From contig NZ_LASA01000167.1 of NCBI RefSeq assembly GCF_001562015.1, positions 1 to 64,000 of the forward strand: a DNA stretch of 64,000 nucleotides, read 5' to 3'. Positions within the stretch are counted from its first letter, which is position 1. Every line of letters starts with the position of its first letter. A program made the position numbers and the translations under genes. Origin of the DNA: Endozoicomonas arenosclerae (GTDB lineage Bacteria > Pseudomonadota > Gammaproteobacteria > Pseudomonadales > Endozoicomonadaceae). Shown in pieces: positions 1 through 11,200 of the stretch. The notes under the pieces are model-generated. The model saw nothing but the letters and a program-made list of their open reading frames with translations, made no database searches and was not told the DNA's origin.

Positions 1-136
1 GTATTGGGGTAATCACTTTTGGTCAAAAGGCTACTGTGTCGATACTGTCGGAGTAGATGCAGAAATGATCCGTAAATATGTGAAGTACCAAGAAAAGAAA
101 GAACGTCTCCAGCAGGAGATAGATTTCAGGAAATAA
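1..136 (+). CDS. tnpA: IS200/IS605-family transposase TnpA, 3' end only
   Basis: An open frame runs in from the window edge and stops at 134-136. Its 44 residues include FWSKGYCVDTVG followed by IRKYVKYQEK, the characteristic C-terminal stretch of the small Y1 (HUH) transposases of the IS200/IS605 group, which excise and insert single-stranded DNA. The catalytic tyrosine region and HUH motif lie outside the window. Because the frame enters at the boundary, this is a partial view of the gene and not evidence of truncation. The hairpin-rich 3' flank agrees with an IS200-type right end. Confidence 0.85.
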   Translation, partial: YWGNHFWSKGYCVDTVGVDAEMIRKYVKYQEKKERLQQEIDFRK

Positions 137-245
137 TCTGCAATCTTGGGGCAACTCTCACCAGCCTTCTCTGAAGGCTGGCGGTTTCAGCCCCCTTATA
201 GGGGGGGCATAAAGCAAAACCACGTTCTAAGAACGTGGATCATTT
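137..245 (+). mobile_element. Right end of the IS200/IS605 element with hairpins
   Basis: Just after the transposase stop there is a hairpin (CCAGCCTTC/GAAGGCTGG, about 160-181), a C-run/G-run pair (about 190-209) and a perfect 8-bp stem, CCACGTTC-taa-GAACGTGG (219-237). IS200/IS605 elements end in subterminal hairpins that TnpA recognises, and they lack terminal inverted repeats, so the last hairpin is the probable right-end structure. The exact cleavage point cannot be fixed without an empty site; TTAC near 243-246 is a plausible end tetranucleotide. Confidence 0.6.
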
Positions 246-253
246 ACTAAATA

Positions 254-718
254 TTAAGTTTGAACAGTCTCCGGTATTGCCCGGGCCGTGTTAAAAGTGA
301 ACACCTTTTCGGTCGAGCCTTCCTCTTCTAACTGCTTAAGTACTTTTATAGCATCTTCAACACCAGGCAATTGTTCGACGGGAAGCCACCATAATGCTTG
401 AGTTGGAATGGACATTTTTTCAAACCAGAGTTTTTTGTTCTTCAATAACGCCAGATGCTCACCTGAATAAACAAAGTTTTTGAGTGATTCTATATCTCTC
501 CAGACAGACATATTGATAATGATATTCTCATCTTCAAAAGCCTGAATGGATGTTGCGTCATCCCCTTCTTCCGATTGCAGACGCCAGACAAAACCATCGG
601 ATTGTTCAGCCAATTGATTCACTCTGTCCAGCTGATCGACAAAGCCTTTCATAACTGGCGATTCAAGGGAGGCTTTGGTACGGGCAATATTGACTTGGGC
701 TAAATGAAACTGATCCAT
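254..718 (-). CDS. DUF3291 domain protein
   Basis: A 154-residue protein that begins with MDQFHLAQVNIARTK and carries the SVWRDIESLKNFVYSGEH segment typical of DUF3291, a small alpha/beta fold related to antibiotic-biosynthesis monooxygenase-like (dimeric ferredoxin-fold) proteins. No catalytic residues are established for the family, so function is unknown. It is cytosolic: no signal peptide or membrane segment is visible. It lies alone between the IS200 end and the TolC-like gene, on the same strand as the latter but separated from it by a strong hairpin, so it is probably transcribed separately. Confidence 0.7.
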   Translation of the reverse strand: MDQFHLAQVNIARTKASLESPVMKGFVDQLDRVNQLAEQSDGFVWRLQSEEGDDATSIQAFEDENIIINMSVWRDIESLKNFVYSGEHLALLKNKKLWFEKMSIPTQALWWLPVEQLPGVEDAIKVLKQLEEEGSTEKVFTFNTARAIPETVQT

Positions 719-790
719 CAGAAACTCTCACTTTTGTCATTCTATAAAGATTGATGGAGATGAATCAGAGTATTTCAAGGAAGGGGATGT

Positions 791-817
791 CAGGCTTTCG
801 TAAACTTCGAAAGCCTG
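791..817 (-). terminator. Stem-loop after the TolC-like gene
   Basis: CAGGCTTTCG and CGAAAGCCTG form a perfect 10-bp stem with a 7-nt loop, 18 bases past the stop of the minus-strand TolC-like gene. No clear U-tract follows on that strand, so it may act as a weak terminator or as a 3'-end stabilising hairpin. Confidence 0.45.
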
Positions 818-835
818 ATGGAGAATTGAACTAAC

Positions 836-2197
836 TCATGAACGACACTGACTGGCCGCTTCTGGCAAGGTAGCCGACAAACCTGATGCCAGAGAACCTG
901 TGCTCTGCAGCAAACGATATTCACTGAATTTGAGATCATTACTGCCACGAATCAGAGCATTGCTGGCATTAAAGAACTCTCTCTGGCTATCCAGCATATC
1001 CAGCAGTGTTCGGGTTCCTACCTGGAATTGTTTCTTGTAGTAGTCTCGGGATTCACGGGACAAAGTTACGTGGCTCTCCAACGGACTGAGCCTTTCCTGA
1101 CCAAAGTTAACTGCAACCCAGGCCAAACGGACTTCTTCTTCAACCTGACGCTGCACCCTGTTTTTGACTTCAATGGCTTCATTCATCAACTGACTTGTTT
1201 GCGCTTTTCGAGCTGAATCCGCCCCACCGTTATAAAGGTTAAAATTAAACCTAAGCAATGCTGAATGATCATAAACCGTACCCTTATCTCCGTTTACATC
1301 TTTGCCCCAGTTTGCAGCCAGCGCTAACTCAACTGTTGGACTGAATGTGCTTTTGCTGCCTTCATATTGAGCCTCAGCGGCTTCAACATCCGTTCTGGCA
1401 ATTTTCAGTACCGGATGGTTGCTGCTGGCTAACTTCAAGGCACCTTCAAGGCCTGATGGCGCATCATTGAGTGAATCCGGAGACTCAAACGTTTCAGGTA
1501 AATTTCCCACCACTCTTCGATACAGAGTTTCAGCATCTCTTAGAGCAGCCTGACTGGTGATCAGGTTAGCTTTGGCAAGCACTAATCGGCCTTCTGCCTG
1601 AGCCTGATCGGCATCAGAACTCAATCCAATATCCGCCTTGCGACGAATTAATTTCACGATTTCTTCATGCTGGGTAAGATTGTCTTCTGCACTCTCAACC
1701 AGTGAGCGATTTCGCAGGACTCCAATATAAGCTTCAATCGCATTGAGGCTGATACTCTCAACTATTGAGCAGATTTCAAGATTAGCTGCCTTACTTCTGG
1801 CTTCCTGTCGTTCAAGATCATAGGTAGTAAACTGACCATCCCACAACATCTGTGTTGCCGTCAGACTTGCCTGTCGTCTTGTTCTGTCAGCGTGCTTTTC
1901 TATCGATAAATCCCTATCAGGGTTAGAGGGGTTGGTAGCCGTTTGATAGGCACCTATAGTTGTTCCATTTCGAGTGCGCTCGTAACCTACGTTACCACTG
2001 AGATTGACCTTTGGATAAAACCCCGCCCGAGCCTGTTTCACTTCCTGACTCACTGCATTGGCAGCACTGGTTCTCACCATAATTTCCGGATTGGTGGCTA
2101 GCGCCTTGTTGACACTGTCCAGCAAAGTATCTGCGCTGGTATAGCCTGACGTCAGCAAAAAACTCAGACCCAATGTCGTGACTACTCTTGTGGCCAT
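836..2197 (-). CDS. TolC-family outer-membrane channel of a type I secretion system
   Basis: About 453 residues. I place the start at the second in-frame ATG (MATRVVTT), because GGGAG lies 8 nt upstream of it; the longer frame would add eight residues in front of an obvious signal peptide (cleavage after SGYTSA). Typical TolC/LapE features follow: long amphipathic helices in two repeats, with DTLLDSVNKALATNPEI at the mature N-terminus and the late segment YKKQFQVGTRTLLDMLDSQREFF. It should trimerise as the outer-membrane exit duct. It sits 68 bp behind the giant adhesin gene on the same strand and completes the exporter-adaptor-channel set, so its substrate is most likely that adhesin. Length is normal for the family. 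Confidence 0.92.
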   Translation of the reverse strand: MATRVVTTLGLSFLLTSGYTSADTLLDSVNKALATNPEIMVRTSAANAVSQEVKQARAGFYPKVNLSGNVGYERTRNGTTIGAYQTATNPSNPDRDLSIEKHADRTRRQASLTATQMLWDGQFTTYDLERQEARSKAANLEICSIVESISLNAIEAYIGVLRNRSLVESAEDNLTQHEEIVKLIRRKADIGLSSDADQAQAEGRLVLAKANLITSQAALRDAETLYRRVVGNLPETFESPDSLNDAPSGLEGALKLASSNHPVLKIARTDVEAAEAQYEGSKSTFSPTVELALAANWGKDVNGDKGTVYDHSALLRFNFNLYNGGADSARKAQTSQLMNEAIEVKNRVQRQVEEEVRLAWVAVNFGQERLSPLESHVTLSRESRDYYKKQFQVGTRTLLDMLDSQREFFNASNALIRGSNDLKFSEYRLLQSTGSLASGLSATLPEAASQCRS

Positions 2198-2265
2198 TAG
2201 AAATTCTCCCTTTATTGGCATTCTGTTTATTGTTGTATTTACTAAGAGTGTTTCATTGTTTTTGT

Positions 2266-5200
2266 TTATACGATCAGCTGTCCGTTGCCGATTAACTCTG
2301 CAAGTACTTCATCTCCTGTAGCATTTACACCCCAATCGTTACCGGTGCCTTCAAGAACAATTTTCAGCGTTTGCAAATCAGGATCCGAAGTACTGTTGAA
2401 CTCGATGATCGTATTGTCCTGATCAATGGAAACAGTCAGCCCTTCACCGGCAATATCTGAAATAAACTTTGATACATCCTGAGTGTTGTCTGCTAATAGC
2501 AGGTCGCTTAAATCCAGATAGTCAGCTTCTGTATCTGAAGCCGTATCTCCCACTTTAAAATCAAGAATTCGATCGGTCTGAATGGAATCTTCTTCAAGCA
2601 ACTCATCCATGGTGAACTGGAAGGTATCCGCTCCAGCATGACCGATTAAGACATCATTGCCCGTGGTGCCGGTAATAACATCATCACCGTCAGTACCGGA
2701 AATGGCTGCGCCTTTGATATGGACGGCTTTCACTGCACTGGTTGCGCCATCACTATCAACCGCTTTATATGAGAATGAATCACTGACACTGCTCTCAATA
2801 GAACTCAACACCCAGTTACTGCCACCGTCGTTGGATGATGCTGAGAAGTCCATCTGCAGAATCCCGAGACCTTCAGTATTGATCTGATACTGGTTGCCAT
2901 GACCTACAGAAATGTCAGCACTGTAATCGCTGTCACTGATTCCCAGATCGCCTTTATCGAAGGTCCATACGCCCTGGCTACCATCTTCAAAGGTGACAGA
3001 TATTTTAACTGCGGCATCCTGATTAGCATTGGCATCAAAGTGCCCACCCAGGCCATCAACGCCTATGACTGCAAAGGCAATGGCAGTGGAATATTGAACA
3101 CTGATGGAGTTACTTCGCTTGATGCCATCATTTTTGAGGCCCAGCCCTACGCCGACATGACCAGGCTGGTTGTATTGTTCAAATTCACCATCCTGTGTGG
3201 AAGTTGTTATAACCACACCATCCTGATTACTGGTTAAAACACTGTTACCAGCATTGGCGGTTCCCCAGCCTTGGATGCCTGGCTGCAATGCAGTGCCAAG
3301 CTCTAACTCAGCCACCTCATAGTTGAGAGAATCCAGGTTGAAACGGGTATTGCCAAGATCAGATCCTGAAACATCATGCTCAACACCATTATGCTCAAGG
3401 AAAAGACGTCCATATTCAGGCAGCTGCTCAATAATGACCTGAAGCTGGGCATCCGAATGATCCGGATCTGAGACAAATTGACTGAAATCAATGCTCTGAG
3501 ATGCCGGCTCTATGAGAAATCCCTGCGCTAATGGTTGATCATTAACCGCGGTAACAGTGAGCGTTGTCTCCAGAATATCACTATCCAACTCGCCATCATT
3601 GACCCAGACCTTGATATCCCGATCCCCTTCTACCGGATCTTCAGAAGTATTTTCATAACGAATTGAGGACAGCAGCGCCTGGTAATCAGCTACAGAAGCA
3701 ATACCAGTGAAAGTTATCGTCAGCACACCATTCTCGAAACTGTCTTGTCGGACGACCCCTGATGGCGTTTGGGATAAATATTGATCTGACTGGGGATCAA
3801 ACGGTCCGGTCACTTCAATAACCAGACTGTTTAAAGAACCATCCGGATCAGAAAGTGCCATATCTGAGAATAATGCTACCGGTTCCGACTGATTTTCCTG
3901 ATAACTCTTTTCAGATGAGTTATTACTGAACAAAAGACTGGAGTCCAGTATCTGTCCATCTTTGGACACCTCCAGAACAGCACCGCCACGATTCTCCCAA
4001 TAGACGATCTCAATGTCATAAAGGCCATCTGAGTTTGCGCTAAAGCTGCCACTGCTGTTACCGGGACCACGATCCCGATCAAATTCAGTGACTACCTGGC
4101 CATTAATCTTCAGGCTGAAACCATCATCGGAACGAACGGTGAAATTATGAGTACCTGCATCCAGTTTGATTTGGCCGGTAAAGCGCAAAGCCATGGTTTC
4201 AAACGGCTCACTCCCCAAGCCAGAAAGGTCACTGCCATTGTTACCGATAAAGTTACTGAGCGTATCCGGATTACCGTCGTCAAAGGCCAATATATGGGCC
4301 ATGAAAGTAGCATCAGCGGTTTCATCATCCATGAAAGTTAACACTTCACTCAATGAGTTGAAGTCGCCACTTGAAGCCGGGCTGGTATCAAATACTTCTA
4401 CATTCAAGCCGGAGCTGCTAGCCAACAGGGGCTTGTCATTGACAGGAGCCACTGCAATGGCAATTTCTGAGCGTGATTCTTTCGCACCACCATTGCCATT
4501 GTTTCCCAGATCATTACTGGTCATGACCAGAGAGTCATTCCCGTTAAAGTCTGGAAGCCCTTTGTACGACAGTGTTTTCAGGGCAAGATTAATGTTTTGC
4601 TGACTGCCCTGCATGACCAGACTACCAGTCCCCTGTCCACTCAAACTCAAGCCTGTAGAAGAGCCCAGAGTTAATTGTCCATGTTCAACCTGCAGAGTCA
4701 CACGGATGGCGTCACCGTTGGCATCAGCATCCTGCACACTGAGATTATCAATTTGCAGAACGGTATCTTCTTCAGCCAATAAAGGCGGTTGTGATGCGAG
4801 GTCTGCATTATCGAATAGATTCTCAGGAGCATCATTCACAGCCCTGATTGAAATCTTTGAAACGACGGGCTGACCATCCCCTTCACCATCATCCACCACC
4901 CAGGTTAATTCTCTTTGAGCCGTTGATGGATTATCACCAGAGCTGTGGAATGAAATGGTTTCAAGCACATGTTCAAAATCTTGCTTCGCCAATCCAGCAG
5001 GGTTTTGAGCGGTTATCGTCAGCGTTCCAGTTGGGTTATCCCAATTGATATTTATACCGGGTTGTTCGCTGTAGACGCTCAGGACATCATGATCTTCATC
5101 GTAATTCTTACTGATGGTCAGAGTGACTTTATGAATGTGACTGCTGTCGGGATCTACCAGTGTGATTGAGTTGTCGACAAAGACTGGACTGCTGTTCTCC

Positions 5201-8200
5201 TCATAAGTCCAGTTTCGGACATGAGTTACGTAAGCAGCGTCGTTCACCGCAATAACATTAATCAAAGACTCAACCGGACTGCTGTTATCTTGCCCATCAT
5301 TAGCCGTCCAGGTGATTTTTCTTGTCCCTTCTATTGGATCATCACTACTGTTTCTGTACTTAACCTGTCTGAGAAGGCTTTCAAACTCACTGACGGAGAC
5401 TGGATTGTTCTCTGGATCTTTTGCGGTCAGTGTCAGATAACCCTGACCACTCCAATGCTCAGTGATTTTAGAGGAATCATAAGCACCGTTATCCAGATCA
5501 AGACGATCCTGCCCATTCACATAACCTTCAGAAATCCTGATCGTGACACTGTGCAGGCTGTCATTATCAACATCACTTAAAGCAGTACTGCTATCAATGA
5601 TCTGGTAACCATCATTTTCCTGGTAGTCCATTGTTGAACTGCTCACCGACATTTCAGGGGCATCATTGACTGCCTGAACTGTCAGATAAGTAGTGACTGG
5701 AGCACTCCAGGTTTGGCCATCATTGATCTTTACAGACAGTAATCGTTGACCGGCTAACGGGTCTTCGGAAGTATTTTCATAGGTGACATTCGCCAATGCT
5801 GCTTCATAGTCTTCAATGCTGGCAAAACCTGTCAGCTTTAATGTTCCGGTCTGACTGTCGTAACTCTCAACACTGATGCCATTGGCTGCGGTAAATCCAA
5901 GTACATCTTCACCGGACTGAAAATTGAGAATCTTGATTTCAGCTCCAACAAGATCAAAATGGTCGTTATCACTGAGAATCAGCCCTTGATCCAGAGCAAT
6001 CGCACCATCACCTTCTGTGTAAGTGCTGCTGTTCTTTAGTGTACTGGCCTGATCCAGAACTTGATAACCGTCACCACTATCAACCTCTACTTTCAAAGAT
6101 GCATTAACGGCATTTTCAAAGTAAACAAGCTCGAAGGAATGGTAGCCGCCCTCTTCCAGCGCTACGTTATAGATGCCGGTCGTAGGCGCTGCAGACCTGA
6201 GTCCTTCGTACTTGGCGACTTCTTCACCATTGATCTTGAGAATAAAGCCATCGTCGGAGGTAATTCTAAAGCTGTGTGCCCCTGCGCCTAACTCAATCTG
6301 TCCACTGAAGCGAAATGCCATGGTTTCCACATTGGCCGTCGTATCACCGGTCAATCCATCGGCACCATCAGCCAGGAATTCGGCTAATGTGGGTGCTGAG
6401 TCATCGGTATAATCGATGTTTGTGGCCGTAAAAGTGGCATCAGGATCATTGTCTGCGATCAGAGCCATTGCCGCATCGAGATTTGCGATGGAGCTGTCTG
6501 TGTTAAACGCTTCGCCTATCAGACCCCGGGATAAACTAATGACCGGATCATCATTGTCGTAGTCAATAGAGTGCTCAAAAGCTTCGTTGCCATTTTCAGC
6601 GTGATCAAGTACCGAACCTTCTGCCAACTGAATACTAATATCACCGGAGTCCACACCTGGATCGAAGTCAGGAGTAATAGTGAATAAGTATTCCCCATTA
6701 CCCAGGTCCTCTATGGAATTGATGATGCCATTATCAACCTGAAAGTCTTCTGGACTCAGTGAAGGCCAATCATTTTCAACAAAGTAGCTAAGATCCGTTA
6801 GCGTGAAGAGAGCCGGGAAGGTATCACTATTCACCTGATCCAGACTAAACATTTCAGCAACAGGTGGCGTAGTGTCCAATGTGAAGAGATAGGCCGGGCC
6901 TTTTTTGGAAACATTGCCGGCCTCATCGCTGATTCTGGCTGTGACTTTATAATCACCGTCTAACCAGCCTTCTCCCATCAGGCGTTCAGGAATCAGAACG
7001 GTTGACTGCCCGCCCTGCAAGTCAGCAGCCGTAACGGTGTAATCAATGGTTTCAGACTGACCACCCACCTGCTTCAGCGTTAACCGAACCCGATCACCCT
7101 CTTCTACTCCGGCAGGTAAAGAGACGAGAACCTTAAAGCCACCAGAGTTTTCATCTTCATTGATAAAGCCATCATCCGGACCCAATAAGGTAACGATGGG
7201 CTTACCTGAATTATCGGGGATATGGTCACCGTCGGTATCTCCGGGAACTGTAAAGTCCAGTTCAACAACGTGACTTAAGATTGCCTCATTCGCTGAGAGA
7301 TCCGCGGTAACTGCTTCGATGGATACTGAACTATGGTCGTCAAATTGACGCAGAAACTCTGAAGGTAATTCCAGAGTAAAGCGGCCATTATCGACCGTAC
7401 TATTGAAAGAGAAATCAGCCAGCTCTCCGGCAATCAGACCTGAAAGCTTAATACTGACCGACTGGCCGGACTCAACACCTTGGGTTCTGCCATTGACCTT
7501 AACCAGACTGCCCGCTTCATTCCAACTGATCTCTCCGGATTTATTCAGACCCAGCGATGTAATAGAAGCCTGGTTGTCGAAGGTAACCTGTTGAACAGCG
7601 AACTCTTCCTGAGACGCTGTATTACCGGCTTCATCAACTACTCGCAACCAGTAATTGACCTTCTGACCATGAGTTCGTGCAGTTCCCTCTGACTCAGCAA
7701 AAGACCAGCTTTCGCCATCGACCATGACACCGTCAAGCCAGGTTCTGCCTTTGTCCATGGATATTTGCAGTGACTCATCTCCTGCCAATGACTGATTCAA
7801 AGAGCCTGTCAGCGTCAATCCATCAAAGTCATTGGTTCTGAAGTCATCTGCCACACCGGAATCATTACTGATAGCATCAACACTGATTTCAGTACCTGAA
7901 AGTGTTCTATCCAACTGAGTTGAATCAGAAACCGTATCGGATAGATTGCCCAGCTTATCGGTGACACTGACATCCATCTCAATACTGCCGTCATCGAAGC
8001 TTTCCAGATCAATACCGCGACCACTGGAGTGCTCAGGATTCTGCGGATACAGCGTCAGGACAAATGAGCCATCCGCTTTAACGGTCGCTTCATAATTGAA
8101 CTCAGTATCACCCTGATAGAGTTTTACCTGAACCTTCTGACCCTGTTCAGCACCCTCAGTCATTCCTGAAATTTTGAACGTTTTTGCTGACTCGACACTG

Positions 8201-11200
8201 TTAATGCTGTCGCCTGTTGAGAAAGACAGACTCTCGGCAACAATAGCCGGAGGATTTACATCCACCAGTAAAGTGGCATCATCTGGAGTGGCTACATTGC
8301 CTGCTCGATCCGCAACGGTAGCTTCAACTGAATACTCAGTACCGTATTCATCCGAACTGTTAATCGCATCTTCTTCTGGCAGAGAAAAATGCCAGGTTCT
8401 GTCGTCTTCTCCAATAATGAAATCAACAAGCTGAACCCCCTCTTCCTGCTCGGGGAATTCACGATTCACATAAGTCACACCGTTTACGGTAATTTTCAGG
8501 TATTCATCGTCACCCAAAGGTGCTTTGAGCTTACCGGATATTTCTGGAGTGGGATCATTGGTTTTATGGTTATAAACGACAGTACCTTTCGGTGCTTTTG
8601 TGTCGAATATCAATTCATTCCGGGTCGAGTCCTGAATAAAGTTAGGATCAAGCTCAGGATTTAAAACAGTAGCCACTACCTCATATTCACCATCCGAAGG
8701 CAAAGGATACCCTGCCATATTCAGGGACCACTGACCTTCTGCATCCACCTGTAGAGGCGCAGAGCCCACTCCGGCAGTGAATAGCTGTCCATTAACCAAC
8801 ACCTGGAGAATCTCGTTTTCACCCAGTGCCACCTCACCCGTCAAAGTGGGCTCGGCATTATTGGTATAAAGAGTATCTACTGACGGCTTATCGAGAACAG
8901 GAACGACATCTACCGCTATCGTTTGAGGGTCGGTTGTGACCTCAGAATCTCCATCGCGGGTAACAGCGGTCACCTGAAGTTCAAAATCCTGATCACTGTT
9001 CTCAGGCGGACGAATGGTTAACTGAGCCAGATTCCAACTCAATATATCCACCTGACTCATTGAAGTAATGATCAGAGACTGATCACCATCAGAAAGCACC
9101 GATCCAACAGGCATTCCTTCAACAAAAAGGTGGGTCAGCTGCTCATTCGTATCACCAGTATCACCTACAGAGACCTGAATTCCTGAGATATCAATCGCCG
9201 TATCTTCATGTCCTGATGTGGCTTCAGGCACCTGCAAATCAGCAGGTTCAGCAACAGGTAGAATCTCAACTTCCAAAGGCTTTTGGACGGTTTCGGATGA
9301 CGAACTGTTTTGTTCACTACTGGTTACGCTGACAGTAAACGTATGAGTTCCAGAATAATTGTGTGGCGGTATTGCCTTTAAGCCAACTTCGTCACCGGGA
9401 TTCAAAACAAGAACCCCACCCGATACAGCCAGTTCTCCCAGATTATTGACGAACTGCCAGCCTGGAGGAATATTACTGATCGTGACGGGTGACAGAGTTT
9501 CACTGCCATCCTGGTCACTTAGCAGGGCCTGAATATCCAGGGATACCGCAGTATCTTCAGGACCACTGACATTTGTGACATTCAGGACCGGCTTATCAGC
9601 AACAGGATCGACCGTCAGAATAGCGGTCGATGGGGTCGAATCCACTCCATCTGACACGTCAAAATTGAAGGTAACCTCTCCACTCCAGTCTTTAGAAGGC
9701 TTGAAAGACCAACTCTGGCTTTCAGCATCGTAGGTCAGTGATCCACTGCCAGAAGAGACAGAAAGATTGATTGCACTCAAATCTTCAAGATCGTTATCAA
9801 CATCCGACGAGCCAGCCAATAACTGTGACTGTGATATCGTAATGCTATCGTCTTCATCCGTATTATTCAGATCTATAGCTGAGTCACTGACAGTGGGAGC
9901 ATCGTTACTGCCTGATATCGACAGTGTAATCTGGGCTTCTGTGCCATCAACAGATTCAACCGTGATGATGTCTTCCAGATCGGGACTGTCAGTATTGAGA
10001 GCATTAATCACCGGATTTTCATTATCCAGCGTGTATTCCCAAACACCATTGGCCTGCATCACCAGTGTGCCGTATAGGCTTGCTATCGATTTAGCCTGGA
10101 AACCGTCACTGTGATTATTATCAACGTCAGTGGCCGACAGTTTACCGGTAGCCGTTGAAGCCGGAACACCATCTTCAACCACGTCACCACCGAAGCCATT
10201 AAAGATATCTTCTATAACAGCCGGATCATTCAGTCCCTCAACAGTAATCGTCAAAGAGGCTGTATCAGTTTCTCTGCCATCAGTGACCACATAATCAAAA
10301 ACTTCATCAGCCCTTTCACCTTCAGCCAATTCTTTAAACGCTAAACGATCAGGATCAAGCTCGTATGTGTAGGAACCATTCTCTTGCCAGGTCAAATCAC
10401 CGTACAGACCTGTTATCACACCCGGGGTGGACTCCCCATCAAATGATTGAACGGTTAACTCATCGGTAAGATCTTTATCTGAATCATTATCCAGCACATT
10501 ACCTGTAACTGACTGTAATTCAATCATCTTGTTTTGCAGAAAGTTTTCTATAACAGAAGAGTCGACACTGGGATTTTGTGGGGAAAGCTTGAAACCTTCA
10601 GCTGTCTCCTGATAACCACCTAAAGTATCCGAATCCACTATGCTGCCAGAAGTTATCTGTAAATTGCTGATATTCAGACTGGGATCAAAGAGAGTATCTC
10701 GATCATTCATTACACCCAGTGTTATCAGATAGGTGCCTGCCTCTGACGCTGTCCAACTATATTGACCCTGATCATTCTGAACACTGGCCAGCATTTGCGG
10801 GTTGCCATTAATTGACACAAAACTGAAATCGTTAAAATTCTGACTTGGATCTATGTCGGTGTAGAGCCAGTCAAAACTGAGCTCTGCCCCCTTCTCCACC
10901 TGAACTTCAAAGACAATCGCAGAACCATTCGTAGACCCTGGTTCAATCAGATCCATTTCAAGGCTCAGAGAATGCGTGTCATCAACAGCAAGGGGTTTGT
11001 CATTCGTCCCTGTGATCTTGATCGTAGCCGTAGATTCCGATTGAGCCCCTTCATTATCACTCATAGTGTAAGCGACAATAACTGTAGCCATTTCACCTTC
11101 GGCCAGATAATCAAAATCAGTGCCCGGTTCAAACACCAGCTGATTATTAACAATACTGGCGCTGCCACGACCTGATAAGGGATCACCATTGCCATCCACG

